This document shows positions 45,177 through 59,108 of a stretch of DNA of 64,000 bases, one piece after another. Numbering within the stretch: the stretch's first letter is position 1; the number at the start of each line of letters is the position of its first letter. Below the pieces are notes generated by a model. It searched no databases, had not been told where the DNA came from, and worked only from the letters and a program-made list of their open reading frames with translations. The DNA is from Ascarosepion bandense. Its lineage: Eukaryota > Mollusca > Cephalopoda > Sepiida > Sepiidae. The translations under genes and the position numbers were made by a program. The stretch spans positions 3,386,501 through 3,450,500 of the forward strand of contig JBBBDQ010000350.1 of the NCBI GenBank assembly GCA_037127315.1. The letters are read 5' to 3'.

Positions 45177-46608
45177 CTTTTAAAAGAGAGAAAATAACCG
45201 ATATTGAAATTGGAATCAACGATATCTAGGTTTCAGGCATCACTTTAAACATCTTATATGTTCGGTTACGCCGATTCAAAGCATTTGATATTCAGGCAGT
45301 TTTGAACTGGAATAGCGAAAGATGCCTTTTAAAAGGCAAAGAAAAAAATATTAAGAAGGAAAATTTCGTTAGAAAAAAAAAAAAGAATACTAAACTTTTA
45401 TGCAATATCAGTCTTCTGATATATTAGTGAATGCTGGGCAAGCTCCTCAGGGATAAAGAAGACTTGTGGCCACATAAATATGGTCCTGCAGAAGGAAGCT
45501 GAGAATGGTATAGTTTGAACAACTGAGTAATGAGAAAGTTTTAAAGAAAATGGAAACAAAATGAACCCTTATACTTAGAAAGAGAAATTTCAAGGACACA
45601 TAATGAAAAAAGAAGACTTGGAGAATCTGACACTCACAAAAAAAGAATGAAGGCAAGAGGTGATTTATTCAGCACAGCTTATACATGCATTACGAACGAA
45701 AGTATATGGGTACCAGTGAGGATCGAACTCACTACTCTATGGTAATGACGGCTAACAATACAAGCGTGCTAACCATTAAACAACGTCGAGGTGCCAAGCA
45801 AGCAAGGGAGAAGAAAGAATCAATTTATCTACCTAATGAGTTTGAGCAAATTGATGGCAAGACAGGGATCGGGAAAAATAATGAAAAGACAAATATTACT
45901 CAGGGGACTAGAAATTATAAGAAATTGAGTCGAGCCATGAAAAGAAGTGTGGCTTTTGTTGATTATCTGTGCTAACGTGAATGAGTAAAGTATTTTTGTT
46001 GTTTCTGGAGTCAAGGGCCAATATAAAGCAGTTGTTCGAACTCACGCCCAGTTACACAGCATCTGATACATGTATACGGCGCTTTTCGAGATTTATCAGA
46101 AATGGCGTAAAGTGAAAAGCAATTACCACAAATTTATATAAGACATTTTGAGAGTTCACGGACGCTGGAAAATGTCCTGTTGAAAACTGAGGTAAATTGG
46201 CTGTTATGGCTTACTAGGTTAATTGGCTGTTATAGCCCGGCGTTGTTCGGGTGTAATGAAAGCTTTAAAACTAATCCATGGTCCTGGAGCTCAGACTCTT
46301 TGGACGTTGGCACGAAAGACTAAAAAGCAATAGTTGTTTCCAGTTAAAGCGAAACCGTAGGCTGAAATAAAAATGAATGGATGTAAGTGAAATTTTGATT
46401 TCCTGGTATCGATATCAAATAAGTTTTTTTCGTCGTAAACTGAATTTTGAAGGCGAAATAAGTCCTCTGAGTAAATGGTATCATGGATGAGACTAAGAAC
46501 TACAATCATACCTACTTAGAGCCAAACCTGAAGCAAAAACTAAAATAAAAGGGCTAAAAAAAATACAGACATACAGGCAGATAAACAGACACACACACAA
46601 ACATCTTG

Positions 46609-46645
<37 letters not shown>

Positions 46646-46938
46646 CGATTTTCTTCACTATTGTAAGAACTGCAACCTTGAAACTTCTGAATATCGTTTC
46701 TTATATCTTTGTCTATAAGTGTACCATATTTGATTAAAATCGGACTTCTATATCGAATCGAATCGAACTTCACTCTTCTATCATCCGATGTTTTTAGATT
46801 ATCGATTTTCGATATTTATCGGGGGTACCTCGACACAAAACCTAGCTAAGAACACTCGCAGACGCTTATAATAGAACTGTAAATTTTCAAGAAAATCGGT
46901 TCAGCCGTTTCGGAGTCTATAGGTAACGGACACACACA

Positions 46939-46978
<40 letters not shown>

Positions 46979-49900
46979 GACACACACACAGAGAAAGTTT
47001 CATTTATAAATAAGTTTAGATATCAGTGATTTTTAAAATATTATAGGAGTTTTTGCATGGCGGTCTCTTTATAATATTTTAGATGGATCGCGGACCCTTT
47101 TATATTAACCTCAGTTAACATATAGGCTATTGAAAAAAACATTTTTGTCAAACAAATATTTAATTTTTTTCATGCCATTCTAAGCATGTATGTGATCGAA
47201 TAGAAGTATTTTTTGCAAAGGTTAGCGGCTTTCATTTTTTAAAAATTGCGTTTTTATAAATAAAATCACAAAAAAATTGCCAAATAGTTATATCGAATGA
47301 TACTTTTGATAACTTCAAAAATGTATATAAAATCAGCTGAAAAGATATAATCTCTCTTTCCAACAACGACGCTGCCATTATGACTTGGTAACAATCTCAA
47401 ATAGCCAATAATTTCAACTGAGTGGCCTCTTCGAAAACCCTTCCAGGTTCCCTTGGGGACCGCGGACCCCAGTTTGAGATATGACAGCAAATTTGACGGT
47501 TAACGCTCGAGCGATCATTAGCGTAAAGTAGAAAGAGAGTTAGATTGAGAAGTGAGCTTTGTAAGATACGCTTGCATCTGCATAAAAGACAAAATAAATA
47601 TAAAATAGACAAGAGGAAAAACTGAACTTAACCGCCGGGTTTCGTCCTATGTGCGTTGTGGTTCAATTGATATCGACTCGGAACGACAAATCGGGGAGCC
47701 GAGTTCGAATTCCAGACAAATTCATGACATTCGCTTACGCACAAATACCCTTGGAAAAGGTATTAATCCGTCTCTTCCCTCCAAGTATGGGTTAAATAAT
47801 AGGACAGATTGGTTTCTATAGCCTTGGCTGGCAACCAGTCTACTGCAGAAAGCAATGGCAACCTACTGCGGGATAATCTTATGCTGAGTCAGTCATGTCT
47901 CTTTCGAGACATGATCGCACAAATCGTGTATCCCGTATGGCACTTAACTGACTGACGTTTTTATATATACAAAGGCGTGTATATCAATTATTTATCAGGG
48001 TTTGTGAATTTGAGAACGTTCATAAATGTTTATCAGGTAGTTGAAGGATCAGTTAAAGTATGAGGAAGGCACAATTTTTTTTTAATCATTTCACCCCAAG
48101 TAAGGCAGAACTGCCACTGGTGTGTAGGGGAATACATAAGAGGTGAGAGATGAGAAAGAGGAACACGTTACAGGGGTGTCAGAAAATGAGTAAGAGAATG
48201 ACTAGAACACTGGTGTGAAGAGGACTGCATGAGAGTAGAGTGGAAAGGAAGAAAAACAGGACACAAGGGTTGTCAGGGAAAGAATGTAAGTCAAGAAGAT
48301 AAAAGATGACAATTGACTTTGCATTTAAATTCTTGAAGATTGTAGCTGTCAGGGAAGCAGGTAGATGGAAGGAGATTCCACAGACAGGAAGTGCGAGCAA
48401 AGAAGCTGTTACATTTGATTGGTTTCACTGTAAAAGGGTGGGACCTGGCCACTAGCCTAGTAGCTCGACAAAATTCATGCAGAGGGGGCACCAGGGAGCT
48501 AAGCTTATCAAAGCAGAAGCCGTGAAATTATTTGTAGAAGACACAGAAGGAAGACACATTGCGTCGGTGAGAAAGTGACTAGAGTTGAGCTACCAGGTCG
48601 GGATCAATTACATTGCAGATTCTCCACTGGATTTTGTCAAAAACCTCGAGATGAATAGCAGGGGCAACCGACCAGATGTGACAGCAGTATTCAATGCATG
48701 GGCAGATGGTAGATTTATATATGCGCGAGATGAATTCAGACGAGAAAAACTTCTGGTCCTACACAAGGAACCAACCTTCCTAGCAGCAGATTTAGCTATG
48801 GATTCAGTGTAGTCATTCCACTTGAGGTCGGCTGATAAAGTTAGACCGAGAAAAATGCGCAGTGTTTTGCTTTCAGAGAGACTAGTCTGATCCATTCTGA
48901 TGGGGGTAGGAGCAGTTGTCTATGGTGGTTAAAAGATAGTAGTTTCGTTTTAGAAGCATTAAAATTTACGAGCTATTTCTTACACCAATCTACCACAGAT
49001 TGGAGGTCCTTTTCAAGATCAGCAGGGAAGTTTGCTTTGTCAGCCTCGGCTGATTTCTTATCGAGGCGGAAGTAAATGGTTGTGTCATCAGCAGAGATGG
49101 ATTTGATTGGATTTACTTGGGATTTGATTGGATCTTAATTTAAAGTCTGGTGTAAAGTAGAGTAATATTCAAATATTTTTTTAAAAATTGTTTTTTCAAA
49201 TATTTTTTGGATTGTGATTAGGTTGTTATGATATGAGATGGACGTTTGTGTTGTACATCTTCAAAGGTTGAAGGGATGAATTAACTGTTTTTTTTTTATT
49301 TTCCAACATATTTGTTGTCGGGTATGTTGGCCAGAGAAAGTAGTAATTCTTTCAGGAAAGGTGAGATCGGAATATTCTTGGGCATAGATGTATATTTTGA
49401 CTCACCATTCAATCATCTGATGAACATTCATGAACGTTCTCAAATTTAAAAACCTTGATAAATCAATGACATTCTCGCTTCTGTTTATATAAACACGCGC
49501 ATAAATCCTACAATGCCTTGATAAAATCCCCCAGAGGACGAAACACGTCGGTTAAATACAATTTTCCTCTAGTTTCTTTTATATATATATATATATAATT
49601 CGGACTATTGTCCTCATCTTTGTTGCCATTTTTACGACGTTTCGGCCGTTTTTACGCTCCGGCCTTCTTCAGGTGCAAAGGAATTTCGAACAGAACTCTT
49701 TATTACAATCACTGGGGTATATAGTCGATATGGACGTTGGTTAGTTCCTGACTTGATTCTTAGAGTTGTGAGTTCAATACCAGGCTACAGCATTGGTGAA
49801 CAAGTAACTTGCAGGGTTAGAGGGGGATAATTTCATGACATCCAGTCGAGGCTTTACGCAAAGAATGGAGTTAATATACCCCACTGATTGTAATAAACGG

Positions 49901-52900
49901 TTCGGTTCGAAATTCCTAACACCTGAAGAAGGCCGGAGCGTATAACGGTGGATACGTTGTACAAATGTCAACAAAGATGAGGACAATAGTCCGAATAATG
50001 TAAATACTGTAAATACTATCTCATCTCAGAAATATAGACAGATATATATATAGTGTAACTAAATTACACTATATATATTGTCATTAGAGTATTAATTAAG
50101 ATATTGTATCCAGGTAGGAGTTTATTGATAAGGAAACTTCAAACGATGATAGGTATTATTACTAATTAACATTAATCAATAACATTTATTATTAATTAAT
50201 ACCAATTAATATTACTGTATATTCTACGAAGAGGAATTAATGTTCGTTAGCGTTCAAAATAGATTTTTTTCTTTTTAAAAAATTTAAGCAAAATTAAAAC
50301 CACACAAAAACAAATGAATGCACGCAGCAACTTCTATATAACTTTCTCGCGAGATTTTTTCAATACCATTTTCTCGCGAGATTTGGGGAAAATCTTACTC
50401 TTACAATCTTTTTACAAAATTCTAAGTCGATAATTTCCAATCGTTAAATTAGAACTTAATAATAACTGCAAGGATATGAAGCAAACTAAACAGTTTAACA
50501 GGAAAAAGATGTCTGCATTCATTACCAGTAAGAAGGTTTTGATTTTAGGTCTATACTTTATTGTTATTATCCATAAATAAGTAATCGATTCTTGACACAT
50601 GTCAGTGAGCACAACTCTAAATTTTTTTTTTTTTTAATCAAGCAAGGCGATAACGCCACTGATGCGCAGGGGGCTATGTCAGGGTAAAAAGAATTGAAAA
50701 GAGAAAGCCGGAAACCACATCCTAAACAGGGAACAAGGGATGAGCCTCTTCACCTGTTCAATAGACGTGGGTGGAGTGTGAACTGGGCGATAGTTTAGTC
50801 TATCTACTCCAATTGAAAAAAAAGAAAAAAGAGAGTGAAAAGATTGGAAAAGAGAAAACCGGAAACCGCATCCTAAACAGGAAACAAGGGATGAGACTCT
50901 TCACCTGTTCAATAGACGTGGGTGGAGTGTGAACCGGGTGATAGAATCCTGGTACCGGATCTCGGTTTAACTCAATGAATCCCTACATCAGATAATTCAT
51001 TTTTAACAAAAGGTCACGTCAACATTTCTGTAGAACCATTCCTATCGTCAAGATGACCTAAAATGAAAGTATTTGCGTACATTGTGAGATTTGGCTCGTA
51101 CTTACCATTCCTTTAATAACTTTTCCGAAAACCACATGTTTGCCGTCCAGCCATCTTGCTTTACTGAGAAGGATGAAGAATTGCGATCCATTTGTGTCTT
51201 TGCCATGGTTTGCCATGGAAACATAACCGGCTGCTTTATGACTTAGGATAAAGTCTTCATCATTAAATTTCTCCCCGTAGATACTTCGACCTAAAAACAA
51301 CAAAGAGAATCCAAAATCTAACGAGTGAATAATGACAAAAGGTTGATAAAGACTAAAAAAATTAAATGATATACACGAGTTTTAAGGCCAAATGTTTATG
51401 CAAAAATGTTTCATGTTGACTCATAATTTTCCTAGTTAACGCCTTATTGGTGCTACCATTTTCTCCTCTGTCAATAGTTGGATTTAGTTCAAACAATCCA
51501 TTTCCAGATTCTAGTTCATGTACTTAATTTCTAGGAAATACTAGAGGTCCAGAGAGTACATAGGCCGAAATGTAGCGATCTAGACAACAATGTGAGAGTG
51601 CTGTCTGTATATTTAATTGAAATAACACTTTCGAACATCAGACAAAAATAATTACGTCGAGATCTGTGCTTCTCGAAAGGAACGGTTAACTCTTTTTATA
51701 TGCTGTGTCTATTAAGGATAGGGTCGATCATAGCTCTCTACAACATCCAATCATGGTAGCTTTTAGCAATGTGTTCCCCCTTACTGTCGCTCTCAACCCC
51801 TGTTATGCTGTCTATTTACAAACGCTCAATAGGTTTTTTTTTAATCATTTCACCCCAAGCAAGGCGGAAACGCCACTGATGTGCAGGGGGCTACATAACT
51901 GTAAAAAGTTTAATTAGAAAAGAGTGAGGAGTACAAACTAGTTAGAAAGGAGCAATAGAAAGCTGAGAAGGCAGGTGCGATGACAGATACATAGGTGGAG
52001 AGAAAGGGAAGGTTATACAGGGGTGGGGAGAGAGAGCTAGAGTCCAGTGGTTAGTAGATGAGTATTGACTTTGCATTTAAATTTCTGGAGGTTGTAGCCG
52101 TCAGGAAAGCAAGAATACGGGAGCGAGTTCCACAGGCGGGAAGTGCGAGAGAAGAAGCTGCAGGAGTAGAATTGTCGTCTGCATTTGGCTAACCTGACTG
52201 TGAATGGGTAGGACCCAGTTGCCAGTCTGGTTGCACGAGTAAACACCTGTTGAGGATGCATCAGTGACTTAAGTTCGTCTGGGCAGAAGCCATGAAAGTA
52301 TTTATAGAACAGACAAAGGGAGGCCACCTTTCGACGATGGGGAAGTGGCTGCAGTCGAGCCGCCAGATCAGTACCTATCACATTACAGACTCTCCTTTGG
52401 AGCCTGTCAAGAACACTGAGGAGAACGGCAGGGGCACCTGACCATAAATGGCAGCAGTACTCCATGCACGGACGGATGGTTGACTTGTATATATGCAGGA
52501 TGGATTCAGGTGGAAAAAACATCCTGGATCGACATAGTGACCCAACCTTCTTAGCAGTAGATTTTGCTATGGATTCAATATAGTGGTTCCATTTGAGGTC
52601 TGAGGACAGGGTAAGTCCGAGGAGGCGTAGTGTATTACTCTCCGGGAGAATCGCTTGGTCCATGCTTATGGGAAGCAGGAGAGGTTGCCTGTAATGGTTG
52701 ACAGACAACAGCTTGGTCTTAGATGAATTGAAGTTCACAAGCCACTTCTTGCCCCAGTTCACCACAGAGTGTAGATCCCGTTCAAGGTCAGCAGCGAGAT
52801 TATGTCTGTCCGCCACGACAGGTTTCTTACTGGTGCGGGAGTATATTGTAGTGTCATCTGCGTAGATGCCTACCTGGGACTTGATCTCATCTGGGAGGTC

Positions 52901-55900
52901 GTTGATGAAAATAAGGAAGAGCCTCGGGTCCAGGATAGAGCCCTGTGGGACACCAGCATTCGTGCTGTAGGACGAAGAGGCACGCCCATTCAGAACGACC
53001 TTCATTTTGCGGTTACTTAACAAAGATTGGATTAGGTCAAGCAGGCGACCGGTAATACCATAACCGCATAGTTTGCATAGGAGGCCAGAGTGCCAAACCC
53101 TGTCGAAAGCCTTGGAGATGTCCAGAGCAACCGCGCGAGCCTCGTCAGACGCATCAAGGGCTTGTAGCATGTGCTCCGTCACGGTTGTTAGCATATCGGC
53201 AGTGGACACGGCAAAGCGGAATCCATATTGCCTGTTGGAGAACAGTTTGTGGGCGGTGAGATGATGAACTATTTCCGCATTGATTATAGCCTCGAATACT
53301 TTCCCGAATATCGGTAGAAGACTGATAGGGCGATAGTTGGATGGGTCCGAGGGTTCACCACAATTCTTAAATACAGGAACGACTGAAGAGAACTTCCAGC
53401 ATGCAGGAAAGCAGGATAAATTACTCGCTGATTCTTTCTACCCCATTGCCTTCAACATGTCTTATGAGTATCAAGTTTTCTTTTCTCATGAAAAGGTTTT
53501 TGTCTCAGAAAACGCTTAGCTTCAGGTATGACAAAATATTTACCAGTTAATAAACATTTTTCCAATAATAATAAATAGTTGAATGGAAATATTGAGTTAT
53601 TTCCTGGAAGTTGTTGCATATCAGCGTAAAATGGCTTATATTATATATATTATACCAAGGGTATTTGCGCGTAAGTGAATGCAAGAAATTCAACTGGAAT
53701 TCGAACTCAGCTCCCCTATTTCTCGTTCTGAACCGATATCCCCACAACGCACATAATTTACCCAGCTGAAAATTGAACTTCTAATTTCGATTTATTTGCT
53801 ATGCATTTTCTATTTACACTATTTACATCATTCAGACTGTTGTCTTCATCTATATTGCTATATTCATGACGTTTCGGTCGTTGTGCATTTCAGCCTTCAT
53901 CAGGAAATATTTCCGAAGTTCGAACTGAAACCTTACTTTTTATGTCCAGGTTGCTAGATTATTCTAATTCCATGTGACATGCCTTTAGATAGCTCAGTTT
54001 CAGTTAATTCCTCTTGATAACTCTACAAGTTTTTTCCCTCTTCTGTGGCCAACTCTCAAGTCACTTTCGGATCATCATCATCTAACGCTTTTATCCACTG
54101 GGTCATGTGACCAGGGGGGGGGAATTGGTGAGTGAATTTTTAGGACTAATATTTGAGACCTAATATCTCAGCAACCATCAGCTTACATTACATTTTTTTG
54201 TTATTGTTGTTTTTTTTCTAGGCCACTTATTTACTGGTTCTCATATTGTATTCATGCCTATGTTTAACCGGCTTTCTTTTTTAAATCTGACAAAAAATTC
54301 ATTCTTCTGCAGTACTTAGCATTGTTAAGTGACGGTGCTGTTATTTCTCTGGCGTTTTTATAGTCAGTCAGTTAAGTGCCATACGTGATACACGCTTTGG
54401 GAGATCATGTCTCGAAAGAGACATGACTGACTGTGCAGAAGATTATCCCGCAGTAGGTTGCCATTGCTTGCTGCAGTAAACTGGTTGCCAGCCAAAGTTA
54501 TAGAACCCAATTTGTTTTGCCATTTAACTCATAGCTGAAGGGAGAAGGGAAAGATTATATTACATTATTATATTAAGTATAATTAGCAGGGAGTCAGTTA
54601 ATTACTTCATAACAATAGAAAACCGACCCCCCACTTTATGACCAGTAGAAACTTAGATTATGCTTATGTTTCCAACTATTATATTCAGTCAGTCAATTAG
54701 TTAAGTACCATATGTGATATATGCTTTGGGCGATCACGTCTCGAAAGAGACATGACTGACTGTGCAGAAGATTATCCCGCAGTAGATTGCCATTGCTTTC
54801 TGTGGTAGACTGGTTGCCAGTCAAGGCTATAGAACCCAATCTGTCCTGTTATTTAATTCATAACTGTAAGGAAGAGACGGATTAATAGCGTTCCCAAGGG
54901 TATTTGCGCGTAAGTGAATGCAAGGAATTCAACTGGAATTCGAAATCGGCTCCCCGATGTCGCGTTCCGAGTCGATATCTACTGCACCACAACGCACATC
55001 CGGTTTTTATAGTAAATCGAGTAATTATCAAAGAGAGTATTTCTATTAAATATGGGTAAAGCAATCATGTATGTTAACTTATACCATGTGTATTTTGGAT
55101 AAACGGCACTTCCTTACCTCCAGTGCCGTCGCCAGTCGTGATATCACCCATTTGAATCACAAAATCCGGAACGATTCGATGGATGTACGTATTTTTGTAA
55201 TGTAGATTTTCCTACAAAGAAAGACAAGATAAATGTTAAATTAAATGTTATAAAGAATCACTCGTATATAGATCAAAAAGTTAAAACTTTCAACAAAGAC
55301 TAAACTATCGCCCGGTTCACACTCCACCCATGTCTATTGAACAAGTGAAGAGGCTCATCCCTTGTTTCCTGTTTAGGATGTGGTTTCCGGCTTTCTCTTT
55401 TCCAATCTTTGCACTCTTTATTTTTTTTTTCAATTGGAGTAGATAGATTAAACTATCGCCCGGTTCACACTCCACCCACGTCTATTGAACAGGTGAAGAG
55501 GCTCATCCCTTGTTTCCCGTTTAAGATGTGGTTTCCGGCATTCTCTTTTCCATTCTTTTTACCCTTACGTAGCCCCCTGCGCATCAGTGGCGTTATCGCC
55601 TTGCTTGGGGTGATATGATTAAAAAAAAAACTTAATTCGATTATTTCTTATTGATGGGGCCATAAAATGGTGATTATGATTCGAACAATGAATTGGCGAT
55701 CATTCAGTCTCGAGTTCAATCCCTTGTGTCGTTGAAACATAATCTTTTACTAGAGGGGTAAAAATGCAAAGGTCTGTGTACGCGATAAATTTTTCTTTTT
55801 ATATTAGAATCGATATCAGTGCATCGACAAAAATTTAAAATCTAAAATTTTCAGCAAATACTTCGATGAACCAGAAAGAATCCTGATAATGTTCTTATTT

Positions 55901-58169
55901 TTTAGTTTTTATCTATACTTCTGTGATTATGTAGTATTTACACTATCTAAATTGTTTAAACTACTGTCCTCATCTTTACTGCTATGTTTACAACGTTTCG
56001 GCCCTTGTACGCTCCGGTCTTCTTCAGGTGCTAGGAATATCGAACCGAACGTTTTATTACGATTACTGGGGTATATCATTCTCATTCCATGTGTGATACC
56101 ACTTCTGGTAGCCATATAGTTGTCTTCCTTTCACTTAACTCTCTAAGTTATTTGTTCACCACTGCTGTAGCCTGTTATTGAAGTCACAACTCTTTGGGTC
56201 AAGTCACTGGAATTAACCAACGTCTATATCCACTGGGCCATGTGTTCTTGAGGACAACAGCAATTGAATTTCTTATAAACTTAATATTTCAGTGATTTTT
56301 TTAAAATAAAGTTTATATTGCACTATTATACTATTATATACACTATTTATATTATTCAGACTATTGTCCAAATCTTCACTGCCATTTTTACAACATTTCT
56401 TCAGGTGCTAGGAATTTTGAACCAAGCCCTTTATTACGATCACTAGGGTGTATAATTCCCATTCCTTGTGTGAAGCAGCTTCTGGTAGTCATGAGTTATC
56501 TCCCTTTAATCCAACTTTGAATTATTTGTTCACCACTGCTGTAGTGCCCAGGTATTGAACTCACAACTCTTTGGGTCAAGTCACTGGAACTAACCAAGGT
56601 CTATATCCACTGGGCCATGTGTCCTTGAGGCCTTAGATTTGTACAATACTGGATCGGGTTGAATAAATATAAATTAAGTATAAAATCTTTTACTTTTTCT
56701 CTTGATGTTTTCTATAAAAAAATTATCGAATTGGTGATGGTTCATTTGGAGAAGTAAATGACTTGATTTATATTTTGATGTTTAGTGTCGCTTGTAAAGA
56801 AAAGAACGCATTTAGGTGGCTAATAAGGTTACGTTGATATAAGACCTCGTCACAAACAGTTATTTTTTATATTGACACTAGCAGTATAGCCCGGCGTTGA
56901 TCGGGTGTAATGAAAGCTTTAAAACTAATCCATGGTTCTGAAGCTCAGACTCTTTGGACGTTGGCACGAAAGACTAAAAAGCAATAGTTGTTTCCAGTTA
57001 AAGCGAAACCGTAGAGTGAAAGAAAAATGAATGGATGTAAGTCAAATTTTGATTTCCTGGTATCGATATCAAATTTTCTTGCAACCTTGAAACGTCTGAA
57101 TATCGTTTCTTATGTCTTTGTCTATGAGTGTATCAAATTTGATTAAAATCGGACCACTCCTTCTATAACCCAATTTTTTCGATTATCGATTTTCGATATT
57201 TATCGGGCGTACCTCGACACAAAACCTAGCTAAGAACACTCGCAGACGCTTATAGTACAACTGTGTAAATTTTCAAGAAAATCGGTTCAGCCGTTTCGGA
57301 GTCTATAGGTAACGGACACACACACACAGACACACACACACAGACAAAGTTCCATTTATAAATAAGTTTATCGATACCAGGAAATCAAAATTTGACTTAC
57401 ATCCATTCATTTTTCTTTCAGTCTACGGTTTCGCTTTAAATGGAAACAACTATTGCTTTTTAGTCTTTCGTGCCAATGTTTAAAGAGTCTGAGCTCCAGG
57501 ACCAGGGATTAGTTTTAAAGCTTTCATTACACCCGAGCAACGCCGGGCTATACTGCTAGTAATAAATAATCATGATTTGAAATGGAGCAACGGTTATTTA
57601 ATTTATTCTCACCAATACCTATATTGGGGAGAAGAAAAATTCTATCTTCACGGCCATCACCTTATAAAATACTACGTCGTAGACTTTTTAAGTGATTTAA
57701 TATGTGAATGATATGATGTTGTTCTCATTTAAACGGGTTTAATATCAAAAGGGGTTTGGTTGACATCCCAAAATGCAGTAAAGAATGCATAGAAATATAA
57801 CTATTCTCGACAAATGTCGTTTGTGATGCGGACATTTAGACAGGTAATGTGTTTAACTCTACGCACCAACATGTTCAAATGTATATCAAAATCACTCATT
57901 GTTCGAAATAAAAACGTACACCCAAGAGCCATTCAATGAAAATTTACTGTGTGGCGTTATATTAGCATCAGAAAGGGCAAGAATGGGTGTGCTTGAAGAC
58001 TATGCTGGAAAGATAATGGCTAACACTAGACATGAAGAGGTCAAGATTAAATTAGTAAATAAAATGTTAGAGTTCGGATCCAGAGGTTAGGCGTATAGAG
58101 TTAATATATATATATTATATATATTCAACGAAACCTGCATTAATGAAAAATGCTGCCAAAATACACACA

Positions 58170-58206
<37 letters not shown>

Positions 58207-58624
58207 TATACACAAATAATATATATATATATACAAATAATATATATATATATATAAACTCATTTATAAATGAAACTTTGTCTCTCTCTCTCTCTCTCTG
58301 CGTGTGTGTGCGTGTGTGTGCGTGTGCGTGCGTGTGTCTGTGTGTGTCTGTGTGTATATCCGTTATCTATAGACTCGGAAACGGCTGAACCAATTTTCTT
58401 GAAAATTTACACAGTTGTACTTTAAGTGTCTGTGAGTGTTCTTAGCTAGGTTTTGTGTCGAGGTACCCCAGATAAATATCGGAAATCGATAATCGAAAAA
58501 ATCGGGTTATAGAAGAAGTGGTCCGATTTTAATTAAATTAAATACACTCATAGACAAACACATAAGAAAGGATATTCAGACGTTTCAAGGTTGCAGTTCT
58601 TACAATAGTGCAGAAAATTGATAA

Positions 58625-58682
<58 letters not shown>

Positions 58683-59065
58683 CAAGAGGTTTGTGTGTGT
58701 GTCTGTTTATCTGCCTGTATGTCAGTATTTTTTTCAGCCCTTTTATTTTAGTTTTTGCTTCGGGTTTGGCTCTAAGTAGGTATAATTGTAGTTTTTTGTC
58801 CCAGCCATGATACCATTTACTCAGAGGACTTATTTAGCCTTCAAAATTCAGTTTACGATGAAAAAAACTTATTTGATATCGATACCAGGAAATCAAAATT
58901 TGACTTACATCCATTCATTTTTCTTTCAGTCTACGGTTTCGCTTTAACTGGAAACAACTATTGCTTTTTAGTCAATCGTGCCAACGTCCAAAGAGTCTGA
59001 GCTCCAGGACCAGGGATTAGTTTTAAAGCTTTCATTACACCCGATCAACGTCGGGCTATACTGCT

Positions 59066-59108
<43 letters not shown>

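Larger units (their letters stand above)
45177..51105 (-). other. cyclophilin gene intron 3
   Basis: Starts gtaagt. Holds a LINE fragment, a tRNA-like sequence, a Helitron-like copy, a SINE-A, a LINE-J fragment, an inverted SINE-T pair and a dimeric SINE. No other exon was recognised. Confidence 0.8.

Noticed and set aside
51058..51303. Single-exon 81-codon minus protein
   Set aside because: It is cyclophilin exon 3 plus intron on both sides.
53337..53519. Plus-strand 60-codon frame
   Set aside because: Spans the LINE-J truncation point and unique sequence; no homology.
57899..58090. Small plus-strand frame as an intronic gene
   Set aside because: Short, no family recognised, no promoter or splice evidence; left as unassigned sequence.
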